From: Falsirhodobacter sp051195255
GTDB taxonomy: Bacteria; Pseudomonadota; Alphaproteobacteria; Rhodobacterales; Rhodobacteraceae
Direction: 5' to 3'
Length of the DNA stretch: 64,000 nucleotides
Assembly (NCBI RefSeq): GCF_051195255.1
Contig: NZ_JBNJLK010000005.1
Coordinates: 1-64,000 of the forward strand
Shown in pieces: positions 9,213-17,659 of the stretch (position 1 is its first letter; each line of letters opens with the position of its first letter). A program made the position numbers and the translations under genes. Under the pieces are notes generated by a model. It was not told where the DNA came from, made no database searches, and saw only the letters and a program-made list of their open reading frames with translations.

Positions 9213-9649
9213 TCCGCGCCCTGCTTCTGTCCTTGCTGCTGGCCGGACCGGCGCTCGCCGTCCAACCGGACGAAATGCTGTCCGACACGGGCCTGGAGGC
9301 GCGGGCCCGCGCGATCAGCCAGGGGCTGCGCTGCCCCGTCTGCCGGAACGAGAACATCGACGACAGCAACGCCGGCATCGCCCGCGACCTGCGCCTTCTG
9401 GTGCGCGAACGGCTGGTGGCCGGGGACACCGATCAGGAGGCGCTGGACTTCATCACGGGGCGGTACGGGGAATATGTGCTGCTGTCGCCGCCGGCGAAGG
9501 GGACGACGCTGATCCTCTGGGCGGCGGGGCCGCTCTTGCTTCTGGCGGGGGGCGGAATGGCTGTGGCCTTTCTGCGCCGCCGTCGTCCGGTGGTGGAGGA
9601 TCTGACGGACGAGGAGCGCGCCCGTCTGGACGCGCTCCTGAAGGGTTAG
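9209..9649 (+). CDS. ccmH: Cytochrome c maturation protein CcmH (thiol-redox subunit)
   Basis: Membrane-anchored periplasmic oxidoreductase that reduces the CXXCH cysteines of apocytochrome c and works with CcmF. The 146 residues contain a signal peptide (MIRALLLSLLLAGPALA), the signature LRCPVCRNENIDDSNAGIA with Cys42 and Cys45, and a C-terminal membrane helix near residues 100-120. This is the short form; the TPR protein CcmI is not fused. Its start overlaps the ccmF stop and its TAG shares bases with the stop of the convergent ilvH. Confidence 0.95.
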   Translation: MIRALLLSLLLAGPALAVQPDEMLSDTGLEARARAISQGLRCPVCRNENIDDSNAGIARDLRLLVRERLVAGDTDQEALDFITGRYGEYVLLSPPAKGTTLILWAAGPLLLLAGGGMAVAFLRRRRPVVEDLTDEERARLDALLKG

Positions 9650-10176
9650 ACGCCGCGGGACAGGGCCGCGACGCCCGTCCGCGCGATTTCCCGCAATCCC
9701 AGCGGGCGCATCAGGTCCGCGAAGGCGTCGATCTTCTCGGCCGTGCCGGTCATCTCGAACACGAAACTTTCCAAGGTCGAATCCACCACGTTGGCGCGGA
9801 AGATCTCGGCCAGGCGCAGCGCCTCGATCCGCGCCTCGCCCTTGCCGGACACCTTGAACAGGGCCAGTTCGCGCTGCACGGACGGGCCTTCGACCGTCAG
9901 GTCGTGCACCTCGTGCACCGGGACCAGACGGCCCAGCTGCGCCTTGATCTGGTCGATCACGATGGCCGTGCCGGTGGTGACGACGGTGATGCGGGAACGG
10001 TGGCCTTCATGGTCCACCTCCGCCACGGTCAGGCTTTCGATGTTGTAGCCGCGGCCCGAAAACAGGCCGATGACGCGGGCGAGGACGCCGCTTTCGTTGT
10101 CCACCATCACGGCCAGCGTGTGGGTCTCGATGATCTCGCCGTTCGTGTCGCGCATGTGATAGGCGCTCTTGTTCAT
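9646..10176 (-). CDS. ilvH: Acetolactate synthase small (regulatory) subunit
   Basis: Regulatory subunit that activates the catalytic subunit and confers valine feedback inhibition in branched-chain amino-acid synthesis. An N-terminal ACT domain is visible (HTLAVMVDNESGVLARVIGL, then FSGRGYNIESLTV), followed by the C-terminal domain, 176 residues in all. ATG 10176 is preferred because AAGGGG sits six bases upstream; ATG 10182 would leave no spacing. It starts 10 bases after the ilvB stop, so the genes form an operon. Its TAA overlaps the ccmH TAG in the four bases TTAG at 9646-9649. Confidence 0.95.
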   Translation of the reverse strand: MNKSAYHMRDTNGEIIETHTLAVMVDNESGVLARVIGLFSGRGYNIESLTVAEVDHEGHRSRITVVTTGTAIVIDQIKAQLGRLVPVHEVHDLTVEGPSVQRELALFKVSGKGEARIEALRLAEIFRANVVDSTLESFVFEMTGTAEKIDAFADLMRPLGLREIARTGVAALSRGV

Positions 10177-10186
10177 CGCCATCCCC

Positions 10187-11938
<1,752 letters not shown>

Positions 11939-11965
11939 CGGAAACTCCGTATCATCGTCGGCCAT

Positions 11966-11992
11966 AAAAAAGCCCCCGAAAGGGTCGGGGGC
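11966..11992 (-). terminator. ilvB attenuator terminator
   Basis: On the minus strand GCCCCCGA pairs with TCGGGGGC (8 bp, loop CCCTT), followed by six T residues. This is a strong intrinsic terminator located before the ilvB coding start and after the leader peptide stop. That is the arrangement of a transcription attenuator rather than an end-of-operon terminator. Confidence 0.85.
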
Positions 11993-12031
11993 GCATGGGA
12001 ACCGGTATGGCTGCCGTCACCGGCCCATGCG
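11992..12031 (-). promoter_or_regulatory. ilv leader hairpin preceding the attenuator
   Basis: CGCATGGG plus CCGGT (plus-strand positions 12019-12031) pairs with ACCGG plus CCCATGCG (11992-12006) with a TT bulge, giving about 13 base pairs. Its 5' arm covers the last codons and stop of the leader peptide and its 3' arm abuts the terminator stem. A ribosome stalled on the Ile/Val/Leu codons would sit next to or on the 5' arm. It therefore resembles the 1:2 pause hairpin of amino-acid attenuators. I did not find an obvious mutually exclusive antiterminator. Confidence 0.6.
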
Positions 12032-12064
12032 TGTCATTCCAAAGATAAGTACGATGGATGTCAT
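12017..12064 (-). CDS. ilvL: ilvB leader peptide
   Basis: A 15-residue open frame, MTSIVLIFGMTRMGR, carries four branched-chain residues in a row (Ile-Val-Leu-Ile) at codons 4-7. The upstream sequence contains AAGGAGGGGGG ending five bases before the ATG. An in-frame ATG seven codons earlier exists, but the ribosome-binding site lies inside that extension. The peptide precedes a hairpin and an intrinsic terminator ahead of ilvB. The likely role is to couple charging of branched-chain tRNAs to readthrough into ilvB-ilvH. Confidence 0.8.
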   Translation of the reverse strand: MTSIVLIFGMTRMGR

Positions 12065-12093
12065 CGCACCCCCCTCCTTCGTCATGAAGGTGG

Positions 12094-12120
12094 GATATAA
12101 GGCGCGATGGGCGGCGTCAA
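12094..12120 (-). promoter_or_regulatory. Candidate ilv promoter
   Basis: On the minus strand TTGACG (12120-12115) and TATATC (12099-12094) are separated by 15 bases, slightly short of the usual 16-18. Transcription would begin about 30 bases upstream of the leader peptide. It lies between the stop of the PAS_5 gene (12157) and ilvL. Confidence 0.4.
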
Positions 12121-12156
12121 TGCGTTAATTGTGCGAAGGAGGGCGTTTTCGCATCT

Positions 12157-12765
12157 TTATTCCTGCGATGCGTCGTCCCGCGATATTTTATGATCCGACG
12201 AATGCACCAGCCGCAGCGCGGGGCGGGGGCGTTCGAACGGTGTCGGGGCTTCGGCAAAGCCTGCCACAGGCGTGTCCACGTCGCCGACCCGCTCCGAAAG
12301 AACGCGGATGGGGCGGAAGCGGCGGGGAGGCCGGCCGACCAGCCCCTCCGTCTCGATGCAGCCAAGGGCCATGTCGACGCCGCGGAAGGTTTGCAGCGGC
12401 AGCAGGACGATCCGCGCGCCCAGCCGCGCATCGCCCGGCGTCATGCCGGCCAGTTCCAGATCCAGGATGGCGGGGCTGTGAAAGACGCGGTCCACCTGCG
12501 ACACCAGGGATTCGCGCTCTCCGGGCTCGATCAGGGACAGGAAGGGCATGCCGCGCACGTCCATGCCCATGATCTCGGACAACAGGGCGCCCGTGTGTCG
12601 GAAGCGGACCACGGTCGGGGCTACATGTTCCAGCAGGAAGACGTTGGCCAGAAGGTCCGGCAGGGCGCGGGGGTCCACATCCGCGCGCTGCGGCAGGGCG
12701 CCGTCCTTGCGAAGGCCCTCCCAATAGGCGCGCACGCGCGTGATGCTTTTGTGGCGAACTGTCAT
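12157..12765 (-). CDS. PAS_5-type (DUF1457-like) PAS domain protein
   Basis: A 202-residue protein with a single PAS-like fold. The N-terminal ITRVRAYWEGLRKDGALPQR and the following DPRALPDLLANVFLLE resemble the PAS_5 family common in alphaproteobacteria. No kinase, GGDEF or DNA-binding domain follows; the C-terminal 50 residues are Pro/Arg-rich and look disordered. The ligand and partner are unknown. ATG 12765 is chosen because AAAGGTCGG precedes it; in-frame ATGs at 12783 and 12804 would lie in or near the -10 region. It diverges from gmk and sits upstream of the ilv leader on the same strand. Confidence 0.75.
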   Translation of the reverse strand: MTVRHKSITRVRAYWEGLRKDGALPQRADVDPRALPDLLANVFLLEHVAPTVVRFRHTGALLSEIMGMDVRGMPFLSLIEPGERESLVSQVDRVFHSPAILDLELAGMTPGDARLGARIVLLPLQTFRGVDMALGCIETEGLVGRPPRRFRPIRVLSERVGDVDTPVAGFAEAPTPFERPRPALRLVHSSDHKISRDDASQE

Positions 12766-12785
12766 CCGACCTTTCGGCACCATCC

Positions 12786-12814
12786 TTAACAAGAAATCAA
12801 CCATGAACCTGCAA
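12786..12814 (-). promoter_or_regulatory. Candidate promoter of the PAS_5 gene
   Basis: Minus-strand TTGCAG (12814-12809) and TGTTAA (12791-12786) are 17 bases apart. The inferred start site would leave a leader of about 14 bases to ATG 12765. This favours that ATG over the upstream in-frame ones. Confidence 0.35.
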
Positions 12815-12932
12815 CCCTCAACCGGTCGCACAGGCAAGAACACGCCCGCACACATACACTCACCGGGGCTAACTAGCATCCTTCGCGGCCGGCTGCCGGA
12901 AAAGATGAACAAATGGTTAAAAGGCACCGCGC

Positions 12933-12961
12933 TTGACCTTCGCGCCACATGGGGCCAGATG
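12933..12961 (+). promoter_or_regulatory. Candidate gmk promoter
   Basis: TTGACC at 12933-12938 and CAGATG at 12956-12961 are separated by 17 bases; the -35 is good and the -10 poor. The gmk start at 12979 would then have a very short leader, consistent with its weak ribosome-binding site. Confidence 0.3.
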
Positions 12962-12978
12962 CCGCTGACGGCACCAGA

Positions 12979-13623
12979 ATGGACATCACGATGCGGCGCG
13001 GACTTCTCCTGATCCTTTCCTCCCCCTCGGGCGCGGGGAAATCGACGCTGTCGAAACGGCTGATGGCCTGGGATCCGACGATCCGGTTCTCCGTCTCGGC
13101 GACCACCCGCGCCCCGCGCGCGGGCGAGGTGCATGGCCGCGACTACTTCTTCCGCACGCGGGAGGAGTTCCAGTCCATGGTGGCCGAAGGCCAGATGCTG
13201 GAACATGCCGAGGTGTTCGGCAACTTCTATGGCAGCCCGCGCGGGCCGGTCGAACAGGCGATGTCCGACGGGCGCGACACGCTGTTCGACGTGGACTGGC
13301 AGGGCGGCCAGCAGATCCGCAACTCCGCCCTCGGGCGGGACGTGGTGTCGGTCTTCATCCTTCCCCCGTCGATCGCGGAGCTGGAGCGTCGCCTGCGCGG
13401 ACGCGGCCAGGACAGCGACGAGGTGATCGCCCACCGGATGGCGAAATCCCGTGACGAGATCAGCCACTGGGCCGAATACGACTATGTGCTGATCAATCAC
13501 GATCTGGAACGCGCCGAAGAGGAATTGCGCACTATCGTCATGGCCGAGCGGTTGCGCCGCGACCGCCAGCCGGCGCTGACCGGCCTTGTGCGCGACATGA
13601 ACGGGGAGTTCGAGAGCCGATGA
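12979..13623 (+). CDS. gmk: Guanylate kinase
   Basis: ATP-dependent phosphorylation of GMP to GDP. The P-loop SSPSGAGKST is at residues 14-23. The GMP-binding region reads SATTRAPRAGEVHGRDYFF and the lid contains RRLRGRGQDSDEVIAHRM. The 214-residue length is typical. ATG 12979 (MDITMRRG) is chosen, with ATG 12991 as an alternative; neither has a strong ribosome-binding site. Its TGA overlaps the ATG of the next gene (ATGA at 13620-13623). Confidence 0.95.
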   Translation: MDITMRRGLLLILSSPSGAGKSTLSKRLMAWDPTIRFSVSATTRAPRAGEVHGRDYFFRTREEFQSMVAEGQMLEHAEVFGNFYGSPRGPVEQAMSDGRDTLFDVDWQGGQQIRNSALGRDVVSVFILPPSIAELERRLRGRGQDSDEVIAHRMAKSRDEISHWAEYDYVLINHDLERAEEELRTIVMAERLRRDRQPALTGLVRDMNGEFESR

Positions 13624-14144
13624 TCTATGCATTGGACGACACGGCCCCAAGCCTGCCGGCGTCGGGCGACCTTTGGATCGCGCCGGGCGCGCATGTGGTC
13701 GGAAAGGTGTCGCTTGCCGAAGGGGTGGGCATCTGGTTCGGCGCCGTGCTGCGCGGCGACAACGAACTTCTCCGCGTCGGCGCGGGATCGAACATCCAGG
13801 AAAACGCCGTGCTGCACGCCGACTGGGGCTTTCCGCTGACGGTCGGTGCCGATTGCACCATCGGCCATCGCGCCATGCTGCATGGCTGCACCATCGGGGA
13901 CGGGACCCTGGTCGGCATGGGCGCCACGGTCATGAACGGCGCCCGCATCGGGCCGGGCTGCCTGATCGGGGCGAACGCGCTGATCACCGAAGGGAAGGAG
14001 ATTCCGGACGGGATGCTGGTGATGGGATCGCCCGCCCGCGTCGTCCGCCCGCTGGAGCCGGAGGAGATCGAGCGTCTGCGGCTGTCCGCCCGCAACTATG
14101 TCGCCAACATGCGGCGGTTCCGCGAAGGCCTGATCCCGACCTAG
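13620..14144 (+). CDS. Gamma-carbonic-anhydrase-like (YrdA/PaaY-type) hexapeptide-repeat protein
   Basis: Left-handed beta-helix protein, 174 residues, built from repeats of the type GVGIWFGAVLRGD, GSNIQENAVLHAD and TIGHRAMLHGCTIGDGTLVGMGA. Histidines in QENAVLH and TIGHRAMLHG match the zinc/iron ligands of gamma carbonic anhydrases. Many members lack measurable carbonic anhydrase activity, so the reaction is uncertain. The C-terminus is an amphipathic helix. It is coupled to gmk by ATGA and shares the bases CTAG with the stop of the convergent small gene. Confidence 0.88.
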   Translation: MIYALDDTAPSLPASGDLWIAPGAHVVGKVSLAEGVGIWFGAVLRGDNELLRVGAGSNIQENAVLHADWGFPLTVGADCTIGHRAMLHGCTIGDGTLVGMGATVMNGARIGPGCLIGANALITEGKEIPDGMLVMGSPARVVRPLEPEEIERLRLSARNYVANMRRFREGLIPT

Positions 14145-14500
14145 AGCGTGAGGAGCTCCACCTCCAGCCCCTCCGCATGGGATTGTAGTTCGCGTTCCAC
14201 CATGCTCCGGTTGGGCAAGGCCGCGCTCAGCACGCCGACGCGAAGGGTCAGCCCGGTCTCGCCCAGCCGGTGCAGCACGTCCAGCGCGTCGAAGCCCGTG
14301 GCGAACAGCGGGCACAGCACCAGATCGGGATGCACCCGTTCAATCAGGGACGGGCTGATGTCCCGGAATCGCGCCATCACGATGGAAGGGCGCGTGGTCC
14401 ACCGGTCCAGATATCGCAATGCGTCCGGCGTTTCGATGATCAGGCAGGTTTTCTGCGTGCCGGCAAAAGGCTGCCTGGTCCCTGGGACGAGCGAACGCAT
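14141..14500 (-). CDS. Small receiver-like protein without the phosphoacceptor, function unknown
   Basis: A 119-residue protein that I do not recognise with certainty. ATG 14500 has a strong GGAGGAG upstream, arguing for a real gene. The segment PDLVLCPLFATGFDALDVLHRL has the pattern of the phosphorylation-site strand and loop of a response-regulator receiver (PDLVLLDxxMPxxDGxxVL), but the acceptor aspartate is replaced (LVLCP). The preceding SIVMARFRDISPSLIERV would match the previous strand and helix. It may be a pseudo-receiver or an unrelated Rossmann-like fold. It diverges from the PhoR-like kinase gene, 223 bp away. Confidence 0.6.
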   Translation of the reverse strand: MRSLVPGTRQPFAGTQKTCLIIETPDALRYLDRWTTRPSIVMARFRDISPSLIERVHPDLVLCPLFATGFDALDVLHRLGETGLTLRVGVLSAALPNRSMVERELQSHAEGLEVELLTL

Positions 14501-14723
14501 GTTCTCCTCCGTTGCGTCGCCTACACTTTCAGGTTGCGATCCGGCGATAAAGGACCTGCGCAACCATCGACACCTCCACGTTGCATACTCGCTCTGTCAC
14601 GATCTCTTTACCAATCCTAAGGCAAAGGCTGTATCTGGCCACAGTACGTGCCAAATTTTATCTTTGCGCAATGCGTCTTTTGACCGGGCCCGATTTTGCA
14701 TGGTCCACAAGGGTGGGGAAGAA
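14501..14723. promoter_or_regulatory. Divergent intergenic region between the receiver-like gene and phoR
   Basis: This 223-bp gap is AT-richer than its surroundings and must hold promoters for both genes. One CTGTCAC at 14594-14600 matches a Pho-box half-site, but the second half (TCTTTAC after four bases) does not fit. No convincing -35/-10 pair could be assigned. Confidence 0.3.
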
Positions 14724-15773
14724 ATGGATATTCTCGTGTCTGCCGAAGGTCGTCTTCTGGGCAGCCTGATCGACGGAATCCCCGCGCCGGCGCTGATCAT
14801 CGCGCGGGACGAACGGATTTCCTTCGCGAACGCGACCGCGCTGACCCTGTTCGGCGGGGGCATCATCGGTCGTCACTACATCATCGCGATGCGGCAACCG
14901 GGCCTTCTTGACGCCATCGAGGGCACCCTGCGGCACAAGCAAAAGGCGAGCACGCGTTACATCATCGCAGGCCCCTCGCGGGAAAACGCCTTCCAGGTGA
15001 CGGTGTCCCCCGTGGAAGGCGACCGCGCCCTGTGCGTGTTCGAGGATGTGACCGAACAGGAACAGGTCAGCGCCATCCGCCGCGATTTCGTGGCCAATGT
15101 CAGCCATGAATTGCGCACGCCCCTGACCTCGTTGCTGGGCTTCATCGAAACGTTGCAGGGGGCGGCCAAGGACGACGCCGCCGCGCGGGACCGTTTTCTG
15201 GGCATCATGTCGCGCGAGGCGGAGCGGATGAACCGCCTTGTCCGTGACCTTTTGTCGCTGAGCCGGGTGGAAAGCGAGGAGCGGATGCGCCCCACGACGC
15301 CGGTCGACATGGTGGCGTTGGTGGCCGTGGCGGTGACCGCGCTGCGGCCCGTCGCGGCCTCCAAGGGGGTGCGGCTGGTGCAGGGGGGGCATCCCGGTCC
15401 GCTGCCCGTGCCCGCCGACGCCGACCAGATGACGCAGGTCTTCCAGAACCTGATCGAGAATGCGATGAAATACGGCGCTTCGGGCGGGGTGGTCGACATC
15501 GTCGTGGAACGCGACGACAGCGACGCGCTGCGCCTTGGCCCCGCCGTGGTGATCCGCGTGATCGACAAGGGCGACGGGATCGACCCCATCCACATCCCGC
15601 GCCTGACCGAACGCTTCTACCGCGTGGACGACCACCGCTCGCGAGAGATGGGGGGGACGGGGCTGGGTCTGGCCATCGTGAAGCACATCATCAACCGCCA
15701 TCGCGGCCGGTTCCGGATCGAAAGCGCCAAGGGGCAGGGCAGCACGTTTTCCGTCTTCCTGCCGATCGCCTAA
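14724..15773 (+). CDS. phoR: PhoR-like sensor histidine kinase (soluble form)
   Basis: Class I histidine kinase, 349 residues: an N-terminal PAS domain (about 12-110), a HisKA domain with the acceptor His128 in FVANVSHELRTPLTSL, and a HATPase_c domain with NLIENAMKYG, DKGDGIDP and GGTGLGLAIVKHI. It resembles alphaproteobacterial PhoR, which senses phosphate through the Pst/PhoU system. No transmembrane segment is visible, and no phoB, phoU or pst gene lies nearby, so the partner is inferred. ATG 14724 follows GGGGAAGAA. Its TAA overlaps the TAG of the convergent nucleoside hydrolase gene. Confidence 0.8.
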   Translation: MDILVSAEGRLLGSLIDGIPAPALIIARDERISFANATALTLFGGGIIGRHYIIAMRQPGLLDAIEGTLRHKQKASTRYIIAGPSRENAFQVTVSPVEGDRALCVFEDVTEQEQVSAIRRDFVANVSHELRTPLTSLLGFIETLQGAAKDDAAARDRFLGIMSREAERMNRLVRDLLSLSRVESEERMRPTTPVDMVALVAVAVTALRPVAASKGVRLVQGGHPGPLPVPADADQMTQVFQNLIENAMKYGASGGVVDIVVERDDSDALRLGPAVVIRVIDKGDGIDPIHIPRLTERFYRVDDHRSREMGGTGLGLAIVKHIINRHRGRFRIESAKGQGSTFSVFLPIA

Positions 15774-16711
15774 AGCCGGGCGATCCGTTCGCTCAGGACG
15801 GCAAAGACGCCGTTCGGATCCACATCCGACAGGAACAGGGCGTTCGGGGGGCGCATCGTCATGCCCCACCAGTCGACCACGCTGGCGCCGCGGGTCAGGT
15901 CGCTTTCGGTTTCCACCTCGATGTTCACGTGGCGGCCGGTGAACAGGAAGGGGCGCAGCAGGAACGCGATCACGCAGGGCGCATGCAGCGGCATGCCGGG
16001 CGCGCCGAAGGTTTCGGCGTAAAGCCGCACCAGCACGTCCGCCCAGGCCGCGGCGGCGCGGGCGGGCTCGGTCCCGATCTCGCGCAGTTCGGCCAGCCGT
16101 TCGGGGCCGGCGATGACCTTGTGGGCCACGTCCAGTGGCACGACCGTGCAGGCGATGCCCGCCTGAAGGACGATCCGCGCAGCGTCCGGGTCCAGCCAGA
16201 CATTCGCCTCGGCCATAGGGGTGATGTCGCCCAGCTCGTAATGGCTGCCGCCCATCATCACGATTTCCTGGATACGGGGCCCTAGATCGGGCGCCCGTTC
16301 CAGAAGGGTGGCGATGTTGGTCAGCGGGGCGAAGCAGCACAGCGTGATGCTCCGCTCCGGCGCCTCGCGCAGGGTGCGCAGCAGGAAGTCGACGGCGTGT
16401 TCGTCCCGCAGGTTCGTCAGCGGCGCGCTTGCGTCGAAGCCGTCCAGCCCCACGTCCACCTCGGGGCGCTGAAGGCCCGCCACGGGGCGCCGCAGCGGCC
16501 GGTCGCACCCGCGATAGACCGGAACATCCGGACGTCCGGAGATGTCGCAGATGCGCTGGGTGTTGTGGACCACCGCGTCCATCGGAACGCGGGAGGCGAC
16601 CAGCGTGATCCCCAGGATGTCCAGTTCCGCGGGGCTGGCAAGCGCGGTCAGCAAGCCGATCGCATCATCTTGCCCGGGTGCCGTGTCGATGATGATCTTC
16701 CGTGGTGTCAT
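15770..16711 (-). CDS. Nucleoside hydrolase (IunH family) with altered metal motif
   Basis: Member of the inosine-uridine preferring nucleoside hydrolase family, which cleaves ribonucleosides to base and ribose. The 313 residues include IIIDTAPGQDDA near the N-terminus, VMMGGSHYELGDITPMAEANVWLDPDAA in the middle (two pieces: VMMGGSHYELGD and AEANVWLDPDAA) and an Asp/His-rich C-terminus. The family motif is DxDPGxDDA; here the second Asp, a calcium ligand and presumed base, is Ala11 (codon GCA). Activity or specificity may differ. The start ATG 16711 lacks a strong ribosome-binding site. It lies 74 bp downstream of mazG on the same strand. Confidence 0.82.
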   Translation of the reverse strand: MTPRKIIIDTAPGQDDAIGLLTALASPAELDILGITLVASRVPMDAVVHNTQRICDISGRPDVPVYRGCDRPLRRPVAGLQRPEVDVGLDGFDASAPLTNLRDEHAVDFLLRTLREAPERSITLCCFAPLTNIATLLERAPDLGPRIQEIVMMGGSHYELGDITPMAEANVWLDPDAARIVLQAGIACTVVPLDVAHKVIAGPERLAELREIGTEPARAAAAWADVLVRLYAETFGAPGMPLHAPCVIAFLLRPFLFTGRHVNIEVETESDLTRGASVVDWWGMTMRPPNALFLSDVDPNGVFAVLSERIARL

Positions 16712-16785
16712 GAGCAATTGTCCAAGACCTGAGCATCATCAAAAGGAAAAGGACTCGTTAAGTCTACGTTAATTTAGTTTCCAAT

Positions 16786-17598
16786 TTATGGGCTCGGCCA
16801 AGGTCTGCTTACTCGTTCCACCTGCTTGGCTTCCGTCCAAAGCGCGTCCATCTCCTCAAGTGTGCTGTCGGTCGGGGTTTTTCCCTGTTCGGCGAGCCGG
16901 TCCTCGATATGGCGGAAGCGGCGGGTGAACTTTTCGTTCGTGGCGCGCAGGGCGGCTTCGGGATCCACGTTCAGGTGACGGGCGAGGTTCGCCATCACGA
17001 ACAGCAGGTCGCCGAACTCGGCCTCCACCTCCTCGGGGCCAAGATGGTCGCGGGCCTCGACCAGTTCGGCCATCTCCTCGGCCATCTTGTCCAGCACCTG
17101 ATCGGTGGAGGGCCAGTCGAAGCCCACGCGCGCCGCGCGCTTCTGAAGCTTCACCGCGCGCGTCATGGCGGGAAGGCCCAGCGCCACGCCGTCCAGAACC
17201 CGCGTTTCCGCCCGCTCGGCCCGCTCCTGCGCCTTGCGCGCTTCCCATGCCCGGTTCTGGTCGGCGGTGCTGCGCGGGCCATCGGTGCCAAAGACATGGG
17301 GGTGGCGGGCGATCATCTTGTCCGCGATCGACCGCGCGACATCGGCAAAATCGAACCGGCCCGCTTCCTCGGCCATGCGGGCGTGGAACACGGTTTGCAG
17401 CAGAAGATCGCCCAGTTCCCCCGGCAGTTCGTCCCACGCCTCGCGCTCGATCGCGTCGGCCACCTCGTAGGCTTCCTCGATCGTGTAGGGGGCGATCGTG
17501 GCGAAGGTCTGCTCCAGATCCCAAGGGCAGCCGGTTTCGGGGTGGCGAAGGGCCGCCATGACATCCAGCAGGCGACGCAGTTCGCTTTCGGCACGCAT
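16786..17598 (-). CDS. mazG: Nucleoside triphosphate pyrophosphohydrolase MazG
   Basis: Hydrolyses NTPs and dNTPs to monophosphates and pyrophosphate, a house-cleaning function. The 270 residues contain two MazG repeats. The first has GCPWDLEQTFATIAPYTIEE and GELGDLLLQTVFHARM; the second has EEMAELVEA and EAEFGDLLFVMANLARHL. The acidic metal-binding residues are intact in both. ATG 17598 (MRAESELRRLL) has GGAG seven bases upstream. It is divergent from the M20 amidohydrolase. Confidence 0.93.
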   Translation of the reverse strand: MRAESELRRLLDVMAALRHPETGCPWDLEQTFATIAPYTIEEAYEVADAIEREAWDELPGELGDLLLQTVFHARMAEEAGRFDFADVARSIADKMIARHPHVFGTDGPRSTADQNRAWEARKAQERAERAETRVLDGVALGLPAMTRAVKLQKRAARVGFDWPSTDQVLDKMAEEMAELVEARDHLGPEEVEAEFGDLLFVMANLARHLNVDPEAALRATNEKFTRRFRHIEDRLAEQGKTPTDSTLEEMDALWTEAKQVERVSRPWPSP

Positions 17599-17659
17599 TG
17601 CACACTCCGTGATTTTCCGCTTCAAGACTGGCTACGCCGCCCCCTTGAAGGAGTCCACC

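Noticed and set aside
14594..14611. Possible Pho box upstream of the PhoR-like gene.
   Set aside because: One half-site (CTGTCAC) is good, but the other half matches about three of seven positions, so it is no better than chance.
14635..14652. TGGCCACAGTACGTGC as a sigma-54 promoter.
   Set aside because: The GG and GC are 11 bases apart rather than 10 and the -12 element lacks TTGC.
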